Of a stretch of 64,000 nucleotides of DNA, positions 33,771 to 46,873 are shown piece after piece. Numbering within the stretch: position 1 is the stretch's first letter; each line of letters starts with the position of its first letter. The notes under the pieces were generated by a model. It had not been told where the DNA came from. It searched no databases and saw nothing but the letters and a program-made list of their open reading frames with translations. This DNA is from Ophthalmolycus amberensis (taxonomy: Eukaryota > Chordata > Actinopteri > Perciformes > Zoarcidae): NCBI GenBank assembly GCA_024529925.1, contig JAFEUB010001559.1, positions 1-64,000 of the forward strand, read 5' to 3'. Position numbers and translations under genes: made by a program.

Positions 33771-33779
33771 CCCAGGGCC

Positions 33780-33962
33780 ACACGACCTGCCAACGGATAG
33801 TTACTAACATTTATAAAAAAAAGGTTACATAACTTCGATTTTTCTGATTGCATCTTAGCTCTGAGTGATCTGCCGAGAGGGAGGCGTCGAGAAGAGTCTC
33901 CTCAGCACCACATTTCCCGTGATATTTTGACTTTGGCACATCATTTCATCAATTTCAAAACG
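33780..33962 (+). other. rbm39: Candidate non-coding first exon of rbm39
   Basis: The initiator exon of rbm39 (35040) starts with a splice acceptor 7 bases before ATG, so a 5'UTR exon must exist upstream. The sequence up to CAAAACG|GTAATG at 33962 is a good candidate: it is non-repetitive, has a usable donor, and is followed by TTAGC/GCTAGC-rich DNA of the kind often seen at fish promoters. The exon start is a guess. Confidence 0.4.
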
Positions 33963-34252
33963 GTAATGTCAATGTTTGCTAACGAAGCTAGCTCGCTAGC
34001 TGCGGAAACGCTGTTAGCCATATTGGCTGTTAAATGTAGCCCTTGTTTTTACATTACTTGGACTACTGTAAACATCTTGGACCAACGGTATTTTTAATTG
34101 GATTATTAGTGACTTAATATATATGTTTACTGGTATTCATATAAGCAGTCTAGTTAATAAGGGTCGTTATTGATGTAAGCTAACGTTTAGACGACAGCGA
34201 TGTAGCTTGTTAGCTTTAGCTTTGTGTTGGAGTGCAACGCGTGTTTATCTCT

Positions 34253-34402
34253 AAGTGATCTCGAATGCAACACATATTTGAGGTTATGGGTGGTGTTGTT
34301 ATTCAGATTAATTGCTACTAAAGTGATCTCTAATGCTACACATATATTTGAGCTTTATGTGAGGTTAAGGGTGGTGTTGTTAGTCAGATTAATTGCTACT
34401 AA
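34253..34402 (+). repeat. Tandem duplication, about 70-80 bp unit, rbm39 intron 1
   Basis: AGTGATCTCGAATGCAACAC ... GGTGGTGTTGTTATTCAGAT, then TAATTGCTACTA, is repeated as AGTGATCTCTAATGCTACAC ... GGTGGTGTTGTTAGTCAGAT, then TAATTGCTACTA. The second copy carries a short extra segment. Confidence 0.85.
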
Positions 34403-34757
34403 ATTGGTTTTTATCGTAGATTATATTTACAAAATTTGGGGGAAATCGTTAAGGAAATTCGGTCAAACTCGGTCTCGCATTGCTGCCATCTAACGTTAAC
34501 GAACGCTAACTTCTGTTGCACATACAAGGAATGAGACATGGTGGATGGTGCATAACATTAAACAATCATCACAGTGCAAAATACAAGACATGAGCTAAAA
34601 ATAGAAACATGTAGAAATTTACAATAAAATATAGTAAACAAACAGTTGAGTATATTAAAACAATCTAGCTGTCATCCACCAGGTCTACATTTAATCTACC
34701 AAAACAATGTTAGTTTGTAGCTCAGCTGACGAACCTTACAGAGGAGAACCTGGCTCG

Positions 34758-34823
34758 ATTACAAGGTGAATTTAAAGGCATGTAATAACAATTACAAGGT
34801 GAATTTAAAGGCATGTAATAACT
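34758..34823 (+). repeat. 33-bp tandem duplication, rbm39 intron 1
   Basis: ATTACAAGGTGAATTTAAAG, then GCATGTAATAACA, occurs at 34758 and again at 34791, identical over almost the full unit. Confidence 0.9.
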
Positions 34824-35046
34824 ACATTTCTGTTGGTGCAACATTATTGTTTATTAACTGTGTAAAGCTGGTACAACAAAGATCAAAGACAGAGAGCATA
34901 TCGGTGTGATGGCGGCTGTATGCGAAGGGAACACAACTTAAGCACAACTGCGTCAAGACGCCTTTTTCAGTGTCTTACAGAAGCTGCCGAAATAGTTTCT
35001 TATGTGTAAAAGTAAAGGAGTTGTTTGTGTCTTTCACAGGATCATC

Positions 35047-38000
35047 ATGGCTGATGATTTTGACGTTGAGGCCATGCTGGAGGCTCCATTCAGAAAGGTG
35101 GGTTGCAGATTACAGAGATATGAGGCCTGTTATGATTTTACTCTTGAGTCCTTTTTTTCTGATATTTGCTACTGTGACAAAGTTTACTTGACTGTTGTGT
35201 GGTGTATAATTGAGTATTTCAAACGCAATACAGAATTATAAATAAATCCACATCTATCTCTCTTTATAGACTTCCCTAATGATATCTCACCTCTACTCCC
35301 ATGAATTCATCTTTGATTCCACTGTGAACTGTGAAAAAAAGGAAGGTAGTTATTGTGCATATACTGATGTACTGTGGTTCACCTTAGGACTAAAAGAGAC
35401 TCAACCTAGAACATCAATCCCTATTCGGTTGCAACAAGGTGAATGCCAATGGTTGATAAGCCCACCTTTACCTGTCCAGCAACGGAGGCAGTATTCAGAT
35501 TTACAACCTGTATGCCGTCACGGTTTCTGAATGTGCCGTCCAATATGAGCCGTTTTCTGGAACGTCGTACACTGTGTTGCTTTAAGAAAAACCATGTATC
35601 ACTCTGTCATCTTTAAGTTGTGTTCAGAAAAAAAAACATTTCACAAATTAATACGGGATACTCAATTGTGTTTGTGTCAATCTGTTACTGTTTTAAATCC
35701 AATAGTTTGACATCAGTATGCTTGAAAATGCAGATATTGCAGTTGTGGAGCGTCTTTGTGCGAATACATGAGCCATGTCATGGTTTTATGGCAAAATACA
35801 GGTGAACTATTAATTTCTCTTGCAAGTAAATATGAATACTGCCTCTTTGCCATAGTCAACTGTAATGTGAATCAGCATCGTGATTTTGCATGCTACACGA
35901 TACCACAGATATTGATATATTATTATTATGACTGTAACAAATAGATTCTATCTAGCATCATTGTATTATAAAGTCAGTTTCTTTTCAGTAGTTAATAATT
36001 CCTTCTGAAGTCAAAAGGCCAGAAGTATTATATCATGCAACCTAAAGATAATGGCAGTGTAACACGTGGCTGATTTGATGGATTTCTTTCTTTCTTTTTT
36101 AAATTCATTTATTTCCTTGGGCGTCAATATTACTAAGAAGTGTGAATCCCTGTTTGCTTCAGGGCAAGATGTGTGACAGAGGTGGCATCGAGCTCTTACA
36201 GTCCAAGAACGAAAATGGGTGAAGATCACTGGACTGACACCAACCACACAGGATCTCTTTTAGTGGCCGCGGGCCATGCGTGGTCACATGATTAGGCACA
36301 CATAGTGGCATTGGTACGACCTATGAGACGGGGAATGGTGGAGATGATCTGACTTCTGACCAAGCTTCCTGAACTCAGCTAACATGTTGGACACTCTCCC
36401 TTAACTGTGCTTTGTTGCATTCAGTACTGAGCAGCCTTGTTAAAAGCAGGAGTGGGATGGGAAGCAATTGGGGTGGTGGAAGGACACTGTCCAGACATGA
36501 CAGTAGGAAGTTTTGAAGTATAATTATTAATTGAATACATTCTGCATTTTCTCTTGTCCCACCCCATCCCCTTTACCTTGACGACTTGAAATGTTTCATC
36601 TACGTCCTCATGATGTTCTTCTATCAACCTTGCTTAGGATGAGATCAAGTCCTCTCATGCAAATGGCCACGGTGAACAAAACAAGAAGTAAGTTTTCATA
36701 TATTTTCTGGCAATATTAGCTGTTTGATTCTGAGCTACGAGTAAAAAAAAAAAAAGAAGAAAGAAAAGCAATGTGTTTGCCCTTTGCACGACGATGGTGT
36801 TGTAACATGTTTCAGAAAAAGGAGAAGCCGTAGCAAGAGCCGAAGCCCAGGTTCTAGGAAGAGAAGAAGCCGGAGCAAAGACAAAAAGAAGAGCAAGAAG
36901 AGGAGCAAGAGCAGAGAAAGAAAGAAGAGCCGCAGCAGAGAGCGCCATCGCAGCGGCTCCCGGAGCAAGGAGCGCTCGGGCCGCTACAGAGCACGCAAGA
37001 GCCCCGTGTATGTCCCCTTTATATGAGCGACCCACTCTGTTAGGTACACCTGCACAGTCTCATGCAATCCAATGCAACGTTATTGTTTATGAAGCAAAAG
37101 AGGCGCAACACACCCACCGGCTGTCGTCTGACGATGATTTGGCTTTTTATCGGTTTAGAATGAGCTGGTAAACGTGTCGTCTTTCAACTCCAGTCTCAAG
37201 TTTCTAATCGGGACTATAAACAACGAGCAGTACCAGAACCTTATTATCGACAGACCGATAGCTGGTGGGTTCTGAGATTAAACCACCACTAACTAAACCC
37301 CTGCTGTCCAGTATATAACTTTATTTACACTTCTTTGACAGTGTCTGCTAAAACTGAACATTATAAACACCATAAAAGAAGACTTGAAGGCAAATCAGTT
37401 GTATTGGATTACATAAGCGTGTACAGCCGTGCCTGATAAAGAGGAAACTGAGTGTAAGTAGTTATCAATAGCTAGTGTGTCTGTCTGGTTTGTTTGTTGT
37501 ATATTCAAATATTCTGCTTTGTCAGAAAAAGGTTCAGATTTAAATATTTCTGTGTTTGTAAAAAGGTATTTTAAAAAGGCAAGTATGCAAAGTTACGTAC
37601 TATCAGTTGTTCAGAGGCCTTTTGTCTCGTCGTACTGAGATACGTACAACATTATGGTTTTATTAAAGTGAGTGATGACGGTGAGCCAACAAGCTTTAGG
37701 ACGACAGCAGTAGACGTCAGTGGTAACAGTAAGAATGTTGAACTACAAAGATTGTTTTCCGTGTGCAGAGAAACTCGTCTTTTCCAGCGTTATTTGAAAC
37801 TGAAACAGTAATTCTTCTTCATGTTTTAGCCGGAAACGTTCAAAAAGTAGGAGTCCCTTCAAAAAGGAGAAGAGTCCCATCAGGTGAGCTGAAGCTGCAC
37901 ATTCCCGTCTGTAGGTCTGGGTGCTTCATTTCCTGATTTTGTTACAGCACCCTGAAATCAAGTGACTGTTTCTCAAACTCACTTTGAGGTTTTTAACGGA

Positions 38001-41000
38001 TCTTTAAAAATGTGTTTCTATTCAAGAAACTTTGAAGATGCTATCGGGCCGTTTAACAAAATCAGGGAGTATGTCTGATTTACCTTTTTTAATTTTCCAT
38101 AAGTATTCATTATTTTACCATTTATTTAATCATGCCGAGGTAGTGGTTTGTTAACGTTTGGTGTGTTCTCTTTTGTTGAAGGCAACCCATTGACAACCTC
38201 ACACCAGAGGAGCGGGATGCTCGCACAGTCTTCTGCATGCAGCTCGCTGCACGAATCCGAGCTCGAGACCTGGAGGACTTCTTCTCCGCCGTGGGAAAAG
38301 TCAGTTGGTTTTGGCGTTGTTGACGCGTGTAATCCGGCGTGCCTGTGTGTGGAAGTGATCTCTTAAATGGTCGACGTTCTCTCTCTCTGCAGGTGAGGGA
38401 TGTGAGAATGATCTCGGACAGAAACTCCAGGAGATCAAAGGGCATCGCGTACATCGAGTTTGTGGAGTCTTCTTCTGTTCCGCTGGCTATCGGATTGACC
38501 GGCCAGCGGCTTCTAGGAGTTCCCATCATCGTCCAGGCCTCTCAGGTCGGCGTCTTATTATTATCATATTATTTCTACCTGATGTGACGGAGCATTTTAA
38601 TACCAACGCCTCCCTGTTAAACTCATTTTTCAAATGTTAACGTGTTCGACCCAGATAACATTGCGATTTAGACAAATTCAGAATTCCTGCATTAATCTAC
38701 CGCATTAACGTAATTACTTTACTTACAACGTGTGATTACAGGCAGAGAAAAACCGAGCTGCAGCCGCTGCCAACAACCTGCAGAAGGGCAGCTCCGGTCC
38801 GATGAGGCTGTACGTGGGCTCGCTGCACTTCAACATTACTGAAGAAATGCTTCGAGGGATCTTTGAGCCGTTCGGAAAGGTCAGGAACACGTTTCACTTC
38901 CGAGTAAATTATGATGTTTTGACTTGTAGATGCATTGGTGACGATCCTCCTGTGTTGTGTTTGCACAGATTGAGGGAATCCAGCTGATGATGGACAGCGA
39001 GACCGGTCGATCCAAAGGATACGGCTTCATATCGGTAACCAAAGCGTCTCCATCACCGTCGGCGCTTGACTGTTCGCAGCCTGTTGGACTCTGACCTCTT
39101 TGCCTCTTACAGTTTGCAGATGCAGAATGCGCTAAGAAGGCCTTGGAGCAGCTGAACGGCTTCGAGCTGGCCGGCCGCCCGATGAAGGTGGGTCACGTCA
39201 CGGAGCGCTCGGACTCATCGACGGCCAGCTCGTTCCTGGACAACGACGAGCTGGAGAGGACCGGCATCGACCTCGGCACCACGGGGCGGCTGCAGCTCAT
39301 GGCTCGACTCGCAGAAGGTTTGTTAATCACCTGCAGCGACCGCACAAACAGTCCCCTTATAGCACATGAGAGCAAGTCATTCGTTTGCCAAATTTATATT
39401 AGAAACTGTACCAACTGTGTAGATAAATATGCCTTAAGGTACCATCCTCAGTTTAGAAGAATATAGTTGTCCACAGAGTCGTATAAGAAGATCGATACGC
39501 CGGCTATTGCCTCAGTCTAGACTTTCTGTTTTAATGCCTTTATGTTTTTAACTTCATTCAAGATGTCGACATTTCGAGACATTTCGTCTCTGAATTCACT
39601 GCAGAACATCACCGCTCCATTGTGTCTTTATTGTCCACCAGGGTGGAAGTTTGTCTTTGACTCACCAAACATAAGAAACAAAATGCAAACATAAAACGCC
39701 AGTTGGTAAAAAATAAATAGAAATGCATCGACATGGTCATGTTAGACATTAAAGCGGTTCATGCCGGTGCCGGTGGCTTAGATCTACTGTCTCTCTCTCT
39801 CTTGGGAGGATCTGCTGCTTCTCTTAGTCGTGTGTCGTCACGGTAAACTTTAAACATTTGGTCGGACAAACGAGACGTGTTACGGCTTTTATTCGGCCTC
39901 TGAGGATTCACGAGTGGCGTTGTCTCACTATTCTGACGTGTCATGTTGCACGGCTGTAGGTGTCACAATGTTGCTTATCGGACGCCCCGCCCTGATTTTC
40001 TCTGCATGATAAACTACAACATGTGAGTAGTTATTGGATCTGAACATTTTCTCCATTTCTGACTGCTGGGTCTCAAAGGATGTTGATCTTCTCATCTAAC
40101 TGTTTCCTAAATGTCACAATCTGTCCGTGTCATGAAGCGATCGTTAGATTTAGTTTCTTAAATTAAACACGTTTTCATTTCTCTCTCTTTCGTCTCTCAG
40201 GAACTGGTCTGAAGATCCCTCCTGCTGCTCAGCAGGCTCTACAGATGACCGGCTCCATTCCCTTCGGAAACCTCTCTATTCCACAATGTGAGCCTCTAGA
40301 AGACGTGTGTGTGTGTGTGTTGATATATTATTTCTTCATCTTTCTAATCGTTCTCTTTCTTTGTTTCAGCTCTTCCATCTCCAAGCCAAGCGCTGAACCT
40401 CCCGTCACAGCCGCTGGCCACACACTGCCTCCAGCTGTCCAACCTGTTCAACCCACAATCGTAAGGACGGGTTCAAACAAGACTCGCATGCCCAGATGTG
40501 CAGTTTTTGGTCTCTGTACATTTTTCCTCCTGTCCACAAGTGGCTGTGAAGAAATGGAGCGATTTCAGTGGCGAAGAACAAAATCCATCTGCACATCATT
40601 TTAAATAGAAACGCATCCTGGAGTTCAACCAAAGCTAATCTGAGGCTTTAGCAGTCTTACGTTTGGCAAATCTAATGGGTGTTTTCTAAAATGGTTCAAA
40701 GTTCCTACTTTGTTACTGGCCTCCTGCTGCAGCTCAGGAAGGAAACCGAGTGAAGCTCCAGAGAGTTTCACATTAAAAGCATTACTTTTAGAAGATGCGT
40801 TGTATTGACTGTCTGACTCAAAGTCCTCGTAAACGCAGGCTTTTGAAGCCGTTGTGTTTCTAACGTTCCCAAACTTGTTCCTCCAGGGAGAACGACCCCA
40901 CCTGGGCCGTGGAGATCCAGGACGATGTGATTGAGGAGTGCAACAAACACGGAGGAATCGTTCACATCTACGTCGATAAGAACTCTGCTCAAGTAAGTTC

Positions 41001-41387
41001 ACTCCCAAATGAACTCGTTCCAAGTGGCTCAAAGGGGACACGGTGTCCCGGTAGGACGTCTTCTGTAACCGTTTGTGTGTTCTCCCTCACAGGGAAACGT
41101 GTACGTGAAGTGTCCCTCAATACCAGCAGCGATGGCGACTGTAAACGCACTTCATGGACGCTGGTTTGCAGGTTTGTGACGACTCAGTTTTTTGAAACCT
41201 TTTAAAATGTGACCTTTGAGGATTAGAATGTGGAGGATAGTGTTCCCTATGTTTCTAACAGCTCCTTGTTTCCTTTTCTCTTCCAGGTAAAATGATAACG
41301 GCCGCCTACGTCCCCTTACCGACCTACCACAACCTTTTCCCCGACTCGGTAACGGCGAAGCAGCTTCTAATGCCGACACGCCGATAG
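35047..41387 (+). CDS. rbm39: RNA-binding protein 39 (CAPER-alpha), complete
   Basis: Nuclear SR-like splicing factor and transcriptional coactivator. The 14 coding exons are 35047-35097, 36638-36687, 36816-37007, 37830-37883, 38182-38299, 38393-38545, 38742-38879, 38969-39034, 39113-39317, 40201-40287, 40370-40460, 40887-40992, 41093-41171 and 41287-41387. They total 1,491 nt, giving 496 residues with all phases matching. Order of parts: MADDFDVEAMLEAPF; an RS domain (about 35-115) of SRS/RSR/KKS runs; RRM1 (about 129-205, TVFCMQL and RSKGIAYIEF); RRM2 (about 226-303, LYVGSL and KGYGFISF); a linker (RTGIDLGTTGRLQLMARLAE, AQQALQM); and a C-terminal UHM-type RRM (IEECNKHGGIVHIYVDKNSA, GRWFAGKMITAAYVPLPTYH) ending LFPDSVTAKQLLMPTRR. 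The human protein is slightly longer because of a segment between RS and RRM1 absent here, which could be an unannotated alternative exon in 37008-37829. The a or b fish paralogue cannot be told. Confidence 0.96.
40307..40321 (+). repeat. Short (GT)n run after an rbm39 5' splice site
   Basis: A GTGTGTGTGTGTG run lies about 19 bases after the donor at 40288, inside an intron of only 82 bp. Confidence 0.8.
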
Positions 41388-43760
41388 TCTGAGACGTGAG
41401 CGTCAGTGTAAATACCTTTGTTTGCAGTCATGAAACCGACTCATTGAAATTAGTTGGCAGTGTGTAATAAAAGTTGCCTCAAGTTCATGTGTTCATAATT
41501 GAATATTAGGCAGGTTTTTGTTTTTTCTGTGTTGCTTTTCAAATTTTTCGTGGGTTTGTGTTGTAAAACTACCACTGAGAAGTAATCTGCAGTTATCTAT
41601 TGGTCTGTATGTTTTTAAATATTCCTGTCTTATCTGCTTGTTTAAATCAACAGTTTTAGATTTCAAATAAATTGCAAAGAGTTACAAAACTGTGTTGGGT
41701 TAATAGGCCTTAAATGCCAAAAGTATATCAATGTCAACAATAATCCTTTGTAACTTTTTACAGCCATAATTTCATTTTTTGTATGAAGGCTCCCAATAAA
41801 CTTTGGCAAATTTGACAATTCATTTTTAAGTTTTTGTCCCATTTCTTTGGGAGTTCCTCATCCAGAGTCAATTAAAAATGTGATTTACTTCATTTGGACC
41901 CCATGTTTCTCCTTCACTGGTCGCTTCAATCGGTTTTTATTGAACTGGATTCAAACCGGAGTTGCCGCTGACGTTGAACACAGGATGTGCACAAAGAGGA
42001 TGAACTCGTGTGGCTGGTTCCACGTCTGCTGCTGAGCTCAGTTCAATCACTAATGCATTTAAATGTTAAGATTTCTTGTGAACATTAAGTTACACCTGAT
42101 ATGAATCCTGTGACGTTAACTCAACTTTATTTATATTTACACACAAAAGAAACTTGACTCCTAGTGGTGATACATAACTAATAGTAAAGCAATGCAGATG
42201 TTTTTAGATGATTCTAGAAGTCTCTTCAGTGGAAACCAGCCTTCAGATTCCCAAAACAATGCTGTGAGAAGTGAAGTAGGCAAACCGTGGAATCCGGCCT
42301 TCAGATTCACAGAAGCAAGTCACGAAGTTTGTCCTTCAGCTGTTATTCCAACAGACCAAAGTAGAAAGACACGAGGGCTCACGGTGAGCCCCGCGTGGCT
42401 GACATTTATATTGCATTCTGTACTATCATAATATGAATTATAAATATATTATACTATGAAATTGTAATGACATTCTACATTATTCATTTCTTTGTCACAC
42501 TATACTGACATTTCTATGATGTATCATACAATCACTACAATTTTCATTTGCATATTATGTTATTTTTATGATCATGTCCGAGTTCATAACGAAGCTAAAT
42601 AGGCGACTGAATTTAAATTATTTTGTACATTTTTAATATTCAACATGAACCTGATATGAGAACAATGTTCCTACCGGAGAGCTTCAGAGGATGTCGTCTC
42701 AGACTCAATGTGCTCGTGTTTATTTACTGGACGATGGATTAAGGATACTCTGATTCTAACATGTCAGGGATGCTGTAGAGAAACAATCACGTGGTATTTA
42801 AAGTGCAACTAAAAACTAAAAGATGAAATGACACATTGCTCCTCTTTCAAATAAAATGTAAAAACGTATAAGCCGAAAAACAGTGGCGGGCGGTAAATCA
42901 GACATACATTTGCAAAACCAACCAGTTCTTCTTCTTCAAATATTTTCTCTTGTAAAACTGAAAGTTAAAAAAAAAAAAAAAAACTTTGGAAAAAGCAAAA
43001 ATCTCCTTTCCGTGTTGCTCGTGAAGGTTTGCTCTCTGCTGAGGAATGGGCTCATTGCTGCCCCTTGTGGCTGTCGGGGAGAGAACAGCCACTACAACCA
43101 TCAAATACCAGTGGACGTGTTCTGCCCTGCCCGTCTCATCGTTACACATTCAATTGAGATTCTTTAAGCATTTCTACTTCCGGAGCCGTTTCCCACTCCG
43201 TTCCCACGCACAAGCACAAGTCGATAAAACAAATGACACGAGACGGGTTTAATGCATATACTGTGAACTTTATCTTCCAACAAAAGGTATCGCAACAACT
43301 AAACAGTTCCTAACTTTACAAATCTCTCAATTTACATTTTCCTTTTTTTTCTTCTCTTTTTCAAAATTTTACTCTTTTTTTTTATTTTTTCCCTCCAGAA
43401 CGTCGTTGACATCTAGAAAGAAAATGACACGGTTAGAGTCTTTCATGGCAACATTTAATGTCTGCAACTCAGCACACACTTCCTGATGTTAAGAGTAAAG
43501 AGCAATAGCTTTCATTCAATATTGTGACTTGATGTAGAGATCAGCTGAGCACAGGGGAGCTTTCCACAACAGGACATCCGTTTAATTGATTAACTGCAGT
43601 TATGTTCTGAGCTACTGAAGGTAACCCGGTCCAGTCTTAACCAACAGCTGCTTTAATTAAGTCAGCACGAGCAGTAACTGTACTGCATGTGTTGCAAGGA
43701 TTCATTCACCGCTGACAATAAATGGAGGAAGAGAAGTTGTTGCTGACCTGAAAGGACTCT
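41388..43760. other. Convergent 3'UTRs of rbm39 (+) and pabpc1l (-) and spacer
   Basis: The two genes point at each other. rbm39 poly(A) signal candidates (AATAAA) are at 41466-41471, 41666-41671 and 41795-41800. On the minus strand, TTTATT at about 43381 or 42719 could end pabpc1l. An A-run (42967-42983) and T-runs (43340-43390) are present. No further gene was seen, and the open frame at 42192-42431 has no known family. Confidence 0.5.
41466..41471 (+). terminator. rbm39: Candidate poly(A) signal, rbm39
   Basis: AATAAA about 80 bases after the rbm39 stop. Alternatives lie at 41666-41671 and 41795-41800. Confidence 0.5.
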
Positions 43761-46700
43761 TCACTTCTTAGGAGAGCATTCCTTCGCCTGGTGAGCCTGC
43801 AGGACGGCGATCGCCTCGTCCACCTGACCGGAGGACGGGACAAAGAAGATGCAACAATCCAGCCTCACCATCCATACCACTCTGCTCTGGATGATCAATA
43901 TGAAGTTACAGCCAGGAGTCTTAGCTTAGCATAACCACCGGAAACTGTGTAAAGGTGACAAAGTCTGCCTAGCAGCACCACTAACGATCACTAACTAACA
44001 CCTAGAGAAACGAAACAGATTATACGATGTATTCGTCTTATTTGGCTGTAAATGGACTTGGACTTGTAAAGCGTCTTTCTAGTCTTCTGACCACTCAACG
44101 CACTTATTTTTCTTGTCACCTTTGCTCTGCCAGGTGACAGCTGCACAGTAATGATTCAGGGCTCATCACTGTGGGTTTGCTGACACACAGTTTTTAATTG
44201 ACTGAATGAACTGACAAAGTACATGTAGTCGGATACAACTACATGTTGTATCCGTTGCATGTTGCAGTTTTAACAGCTTTTGACTTATTTATCGGGGAAC
44301 ATATCCGAGCCTACGAGTTGATTTGCATACATAGGTCACACACACGGCCTTAAACAGATCGATTAAAACGTCGCTTCCTGAACAGATGTAATGATCAGCA
44401 GATGTTGTTTAAGTAGTTTGGCTTTTGTGATCATGTTATATTGTCATGTAGAATCCTGCGGTTGGTTGGTTTGCCTTCACACCACAAAACAAACTGCACC
44501 AGAGTCCGTTAGGAAGCGAACAGAGTTCCAGCTTTTCCAGCAGACTTTGCACAGTTCGACTCTGGAGAAGTGATGAAAAGTGATGAAACAAGAGCAAATA
44601 AATAATGTAAATACAATTCTTTCTTTCTTTCTTGCGGGAGGTGGGCTATGATGGGGTAAACACACGACTCGGTACCAGCAACTGTATAACAGCAAGACAA
44701 ACGAAAGCAACACCTCATACCTTAGAGTGCAGGGACTCGGGGGTCTCCAGCATGTGCAGCAGCTCAGAGTTGTCGATCTCCAGCAGCATGCCGGTGATTT
44801 TTCCAGCCAGGTTTGGGTGAAGGGAATGGATCACCGGGTACAATCGCTCCCCTACGCATCACAAGCAGGGAGACGGGATTAACCACAGAGTTCCTTCAAT
44901 GGACAATACAGAGAAGCAGCAGAACTGAACGGTGGCCCACCGAGGAGCTGCTTCTGGTCCATGAGTGGAGCTGCAGCCAGCATCGAGGTGGTGAGGGGCT
45001 CGTGGCCTTGAATGCGCACCGGTGGCTCCATCACAGGAGCAGGAAAAACCTGAGGAGCGGAACAGTGAAAACTGAAGCACGGCTACACGGTGGTGATCAG
45101 TGTTTCGTTCCTGGTCCTGGTGCAGTGCAGACGACAGTACCTGTATTCTTGTCATGGGTGCAGGAACAGTCAGGACCTGCTGGACGTTCCTCACTGCAGG
45201 CGAGTACTTGTACTGGCCGCTCCTGGTCATACCGGGCATGTCCGTACGGCCTCCCACAGTCTGCGTGGCAATGTTATCTAAATAAAGACGTCACACGCGT
45301 CAGAAGTGACCGTCCACGCGGCCGGAGTTCCTCGTGTTCTCATACTTACTCGTCTTCTGCGAGGAGCTGATGATGCGCGGAGCCTGGGTGGAGGCCTGTC
45401 GGACCGTAGCGATGGGGGTCGAACCACGTCGGGGAACAGCGGGACCAACAAACTGGGTCGAGTAGGGGCCTGAAGAAAAGGACGCGCGACGTTTACACAC
45501 ATTGCATTCATCCATGCTGTATGTTCATGCGATCACATAACTAATGACGGACTCACCCTGCAGCCTGGGGGGTTGACCTGTCCAGCGAGGAACTGGCCTC
45601 ATGTTGCTGACGGCATTGTGGTTGTAGAAGGAGCGAGTTGGAGGCTGCGAGAATACATCAAGTTAAATATTACAGGTCAACCTCTGGATCACAGCTGATT
45701 TAAGCTTTGTAATTATTGAACAGATACATCAGACACAGCAAAGCACTCATCACACCAGCAGCATCCTTAATTAACTGTAACGGTCAGTGAAGTTCGTCTT
45801 TATCTATTTCTCTAGGGGAGGGGGGGGGGGGCATTTTAACATGATCTACCATGCTCAGAGATTTTAATATTATCACATGTAGGTAATGATTGTTTTATAA
45901 CGAGTAATAATTACAGCTGCCATTACTTACGCAAACTCATTAGCTCTCCTGTAATTTAAATTCAGTTTTCTTTTTTTCCGCAGGAAGCGCTGCTTGTCCG
46001 TCTACAGCATGTTATTAATCCAGTGTGAAATCTATTTGTAATCTGATAGAAACATGCTAACACCAACAAACGAGAGAGGGAAACACGGAGTATTGGGAGG
46101 GTTAAAACAACGTCCTGAACGATGAACTAAATGACGAGGAGCACAGCGAGTGTTGTCTCCTCCTCCTCCTGTCACGTTAATCCCGTCTCAGGCTGCTGAT
46201 TATTTGAGTAATCTATTAATAGACGTATGGAACAATAAATACCTTTGCTTTATTATTAAAGAGCAAAACGTTATATACAAAAAGGAGAAAATAAGACTGT
46301 TAAAGTGAACTAATTGGCTTCCTTAGAAAAAAAACTTGCTCAAATTGCATACAATAATATTATCTGACAAAACTGAATGTATTTAGTGCATTTAGTTGAT
46401 CTTCATCATCCTGCATTTTTCATAATGATGAAGATCAGATTCCCTCTCTATCGCTGGTCAAACCTCCGTACCTGAGGAACCGTCATGTAGTACCCGGCCT
46501 GCTGGTACGAGTCGATGATGGGACTCGTCATGGTCCTCAGGGTAGCGATTCTCTGCATGTACTTGTTGGTGAGGATGGCCTTACGCTCCTCCCTCCGCTG
46601 AGCCAGAGCCACGTACAGAGGCTTGGTAGCGACGATCCTCCCGTTCATCTCCGTCACGGCTTTCGTCGCTTCCTCGGGTGAAGAGAAACAGACGAAGCCG

Positions 46701-46838
46701 AAGCCTTTGCTTTGGGAGCCGTCCGTCATCACCTGCAGCCAACGAGGAAACCATGAAAGCACTCAAACACCGGAGCTGCAGACCTGAGACTCCAGTAACT
46801 TGAGGCCTTCATTGCCTTCAAGTCTCAAGTCTCTTGAC

Positions 46839-46873
<35 letters not shown>

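Noticed and set aside
36784..36815. Open frame start upstream of the rbm39 RS exon
   Set aside because: The start codon lies in the intron; the acceptor TGTTTCAG shows the real exon begins at 36816.
37005..37006. GTGTAT donor for the rbm39 RS-domain exon
   Set aside because: The next exon requires two leftover bases. Using GTATGT two bases later (exon end 37007) gives the right phase and a better consensus.
36655..37035. Leucine-rich minus-strand frames
   Set aside because: Antisense of the Arg/Ser/Lys-rich rbm39 exon, which always reads as Leu/Ser-rich on the other strand.
44813..45370. 185-residue plus-strand frame opposite pabpc1l
   Set aside because: Antisense of the pabpc1l C-terminal exons, running through introns.
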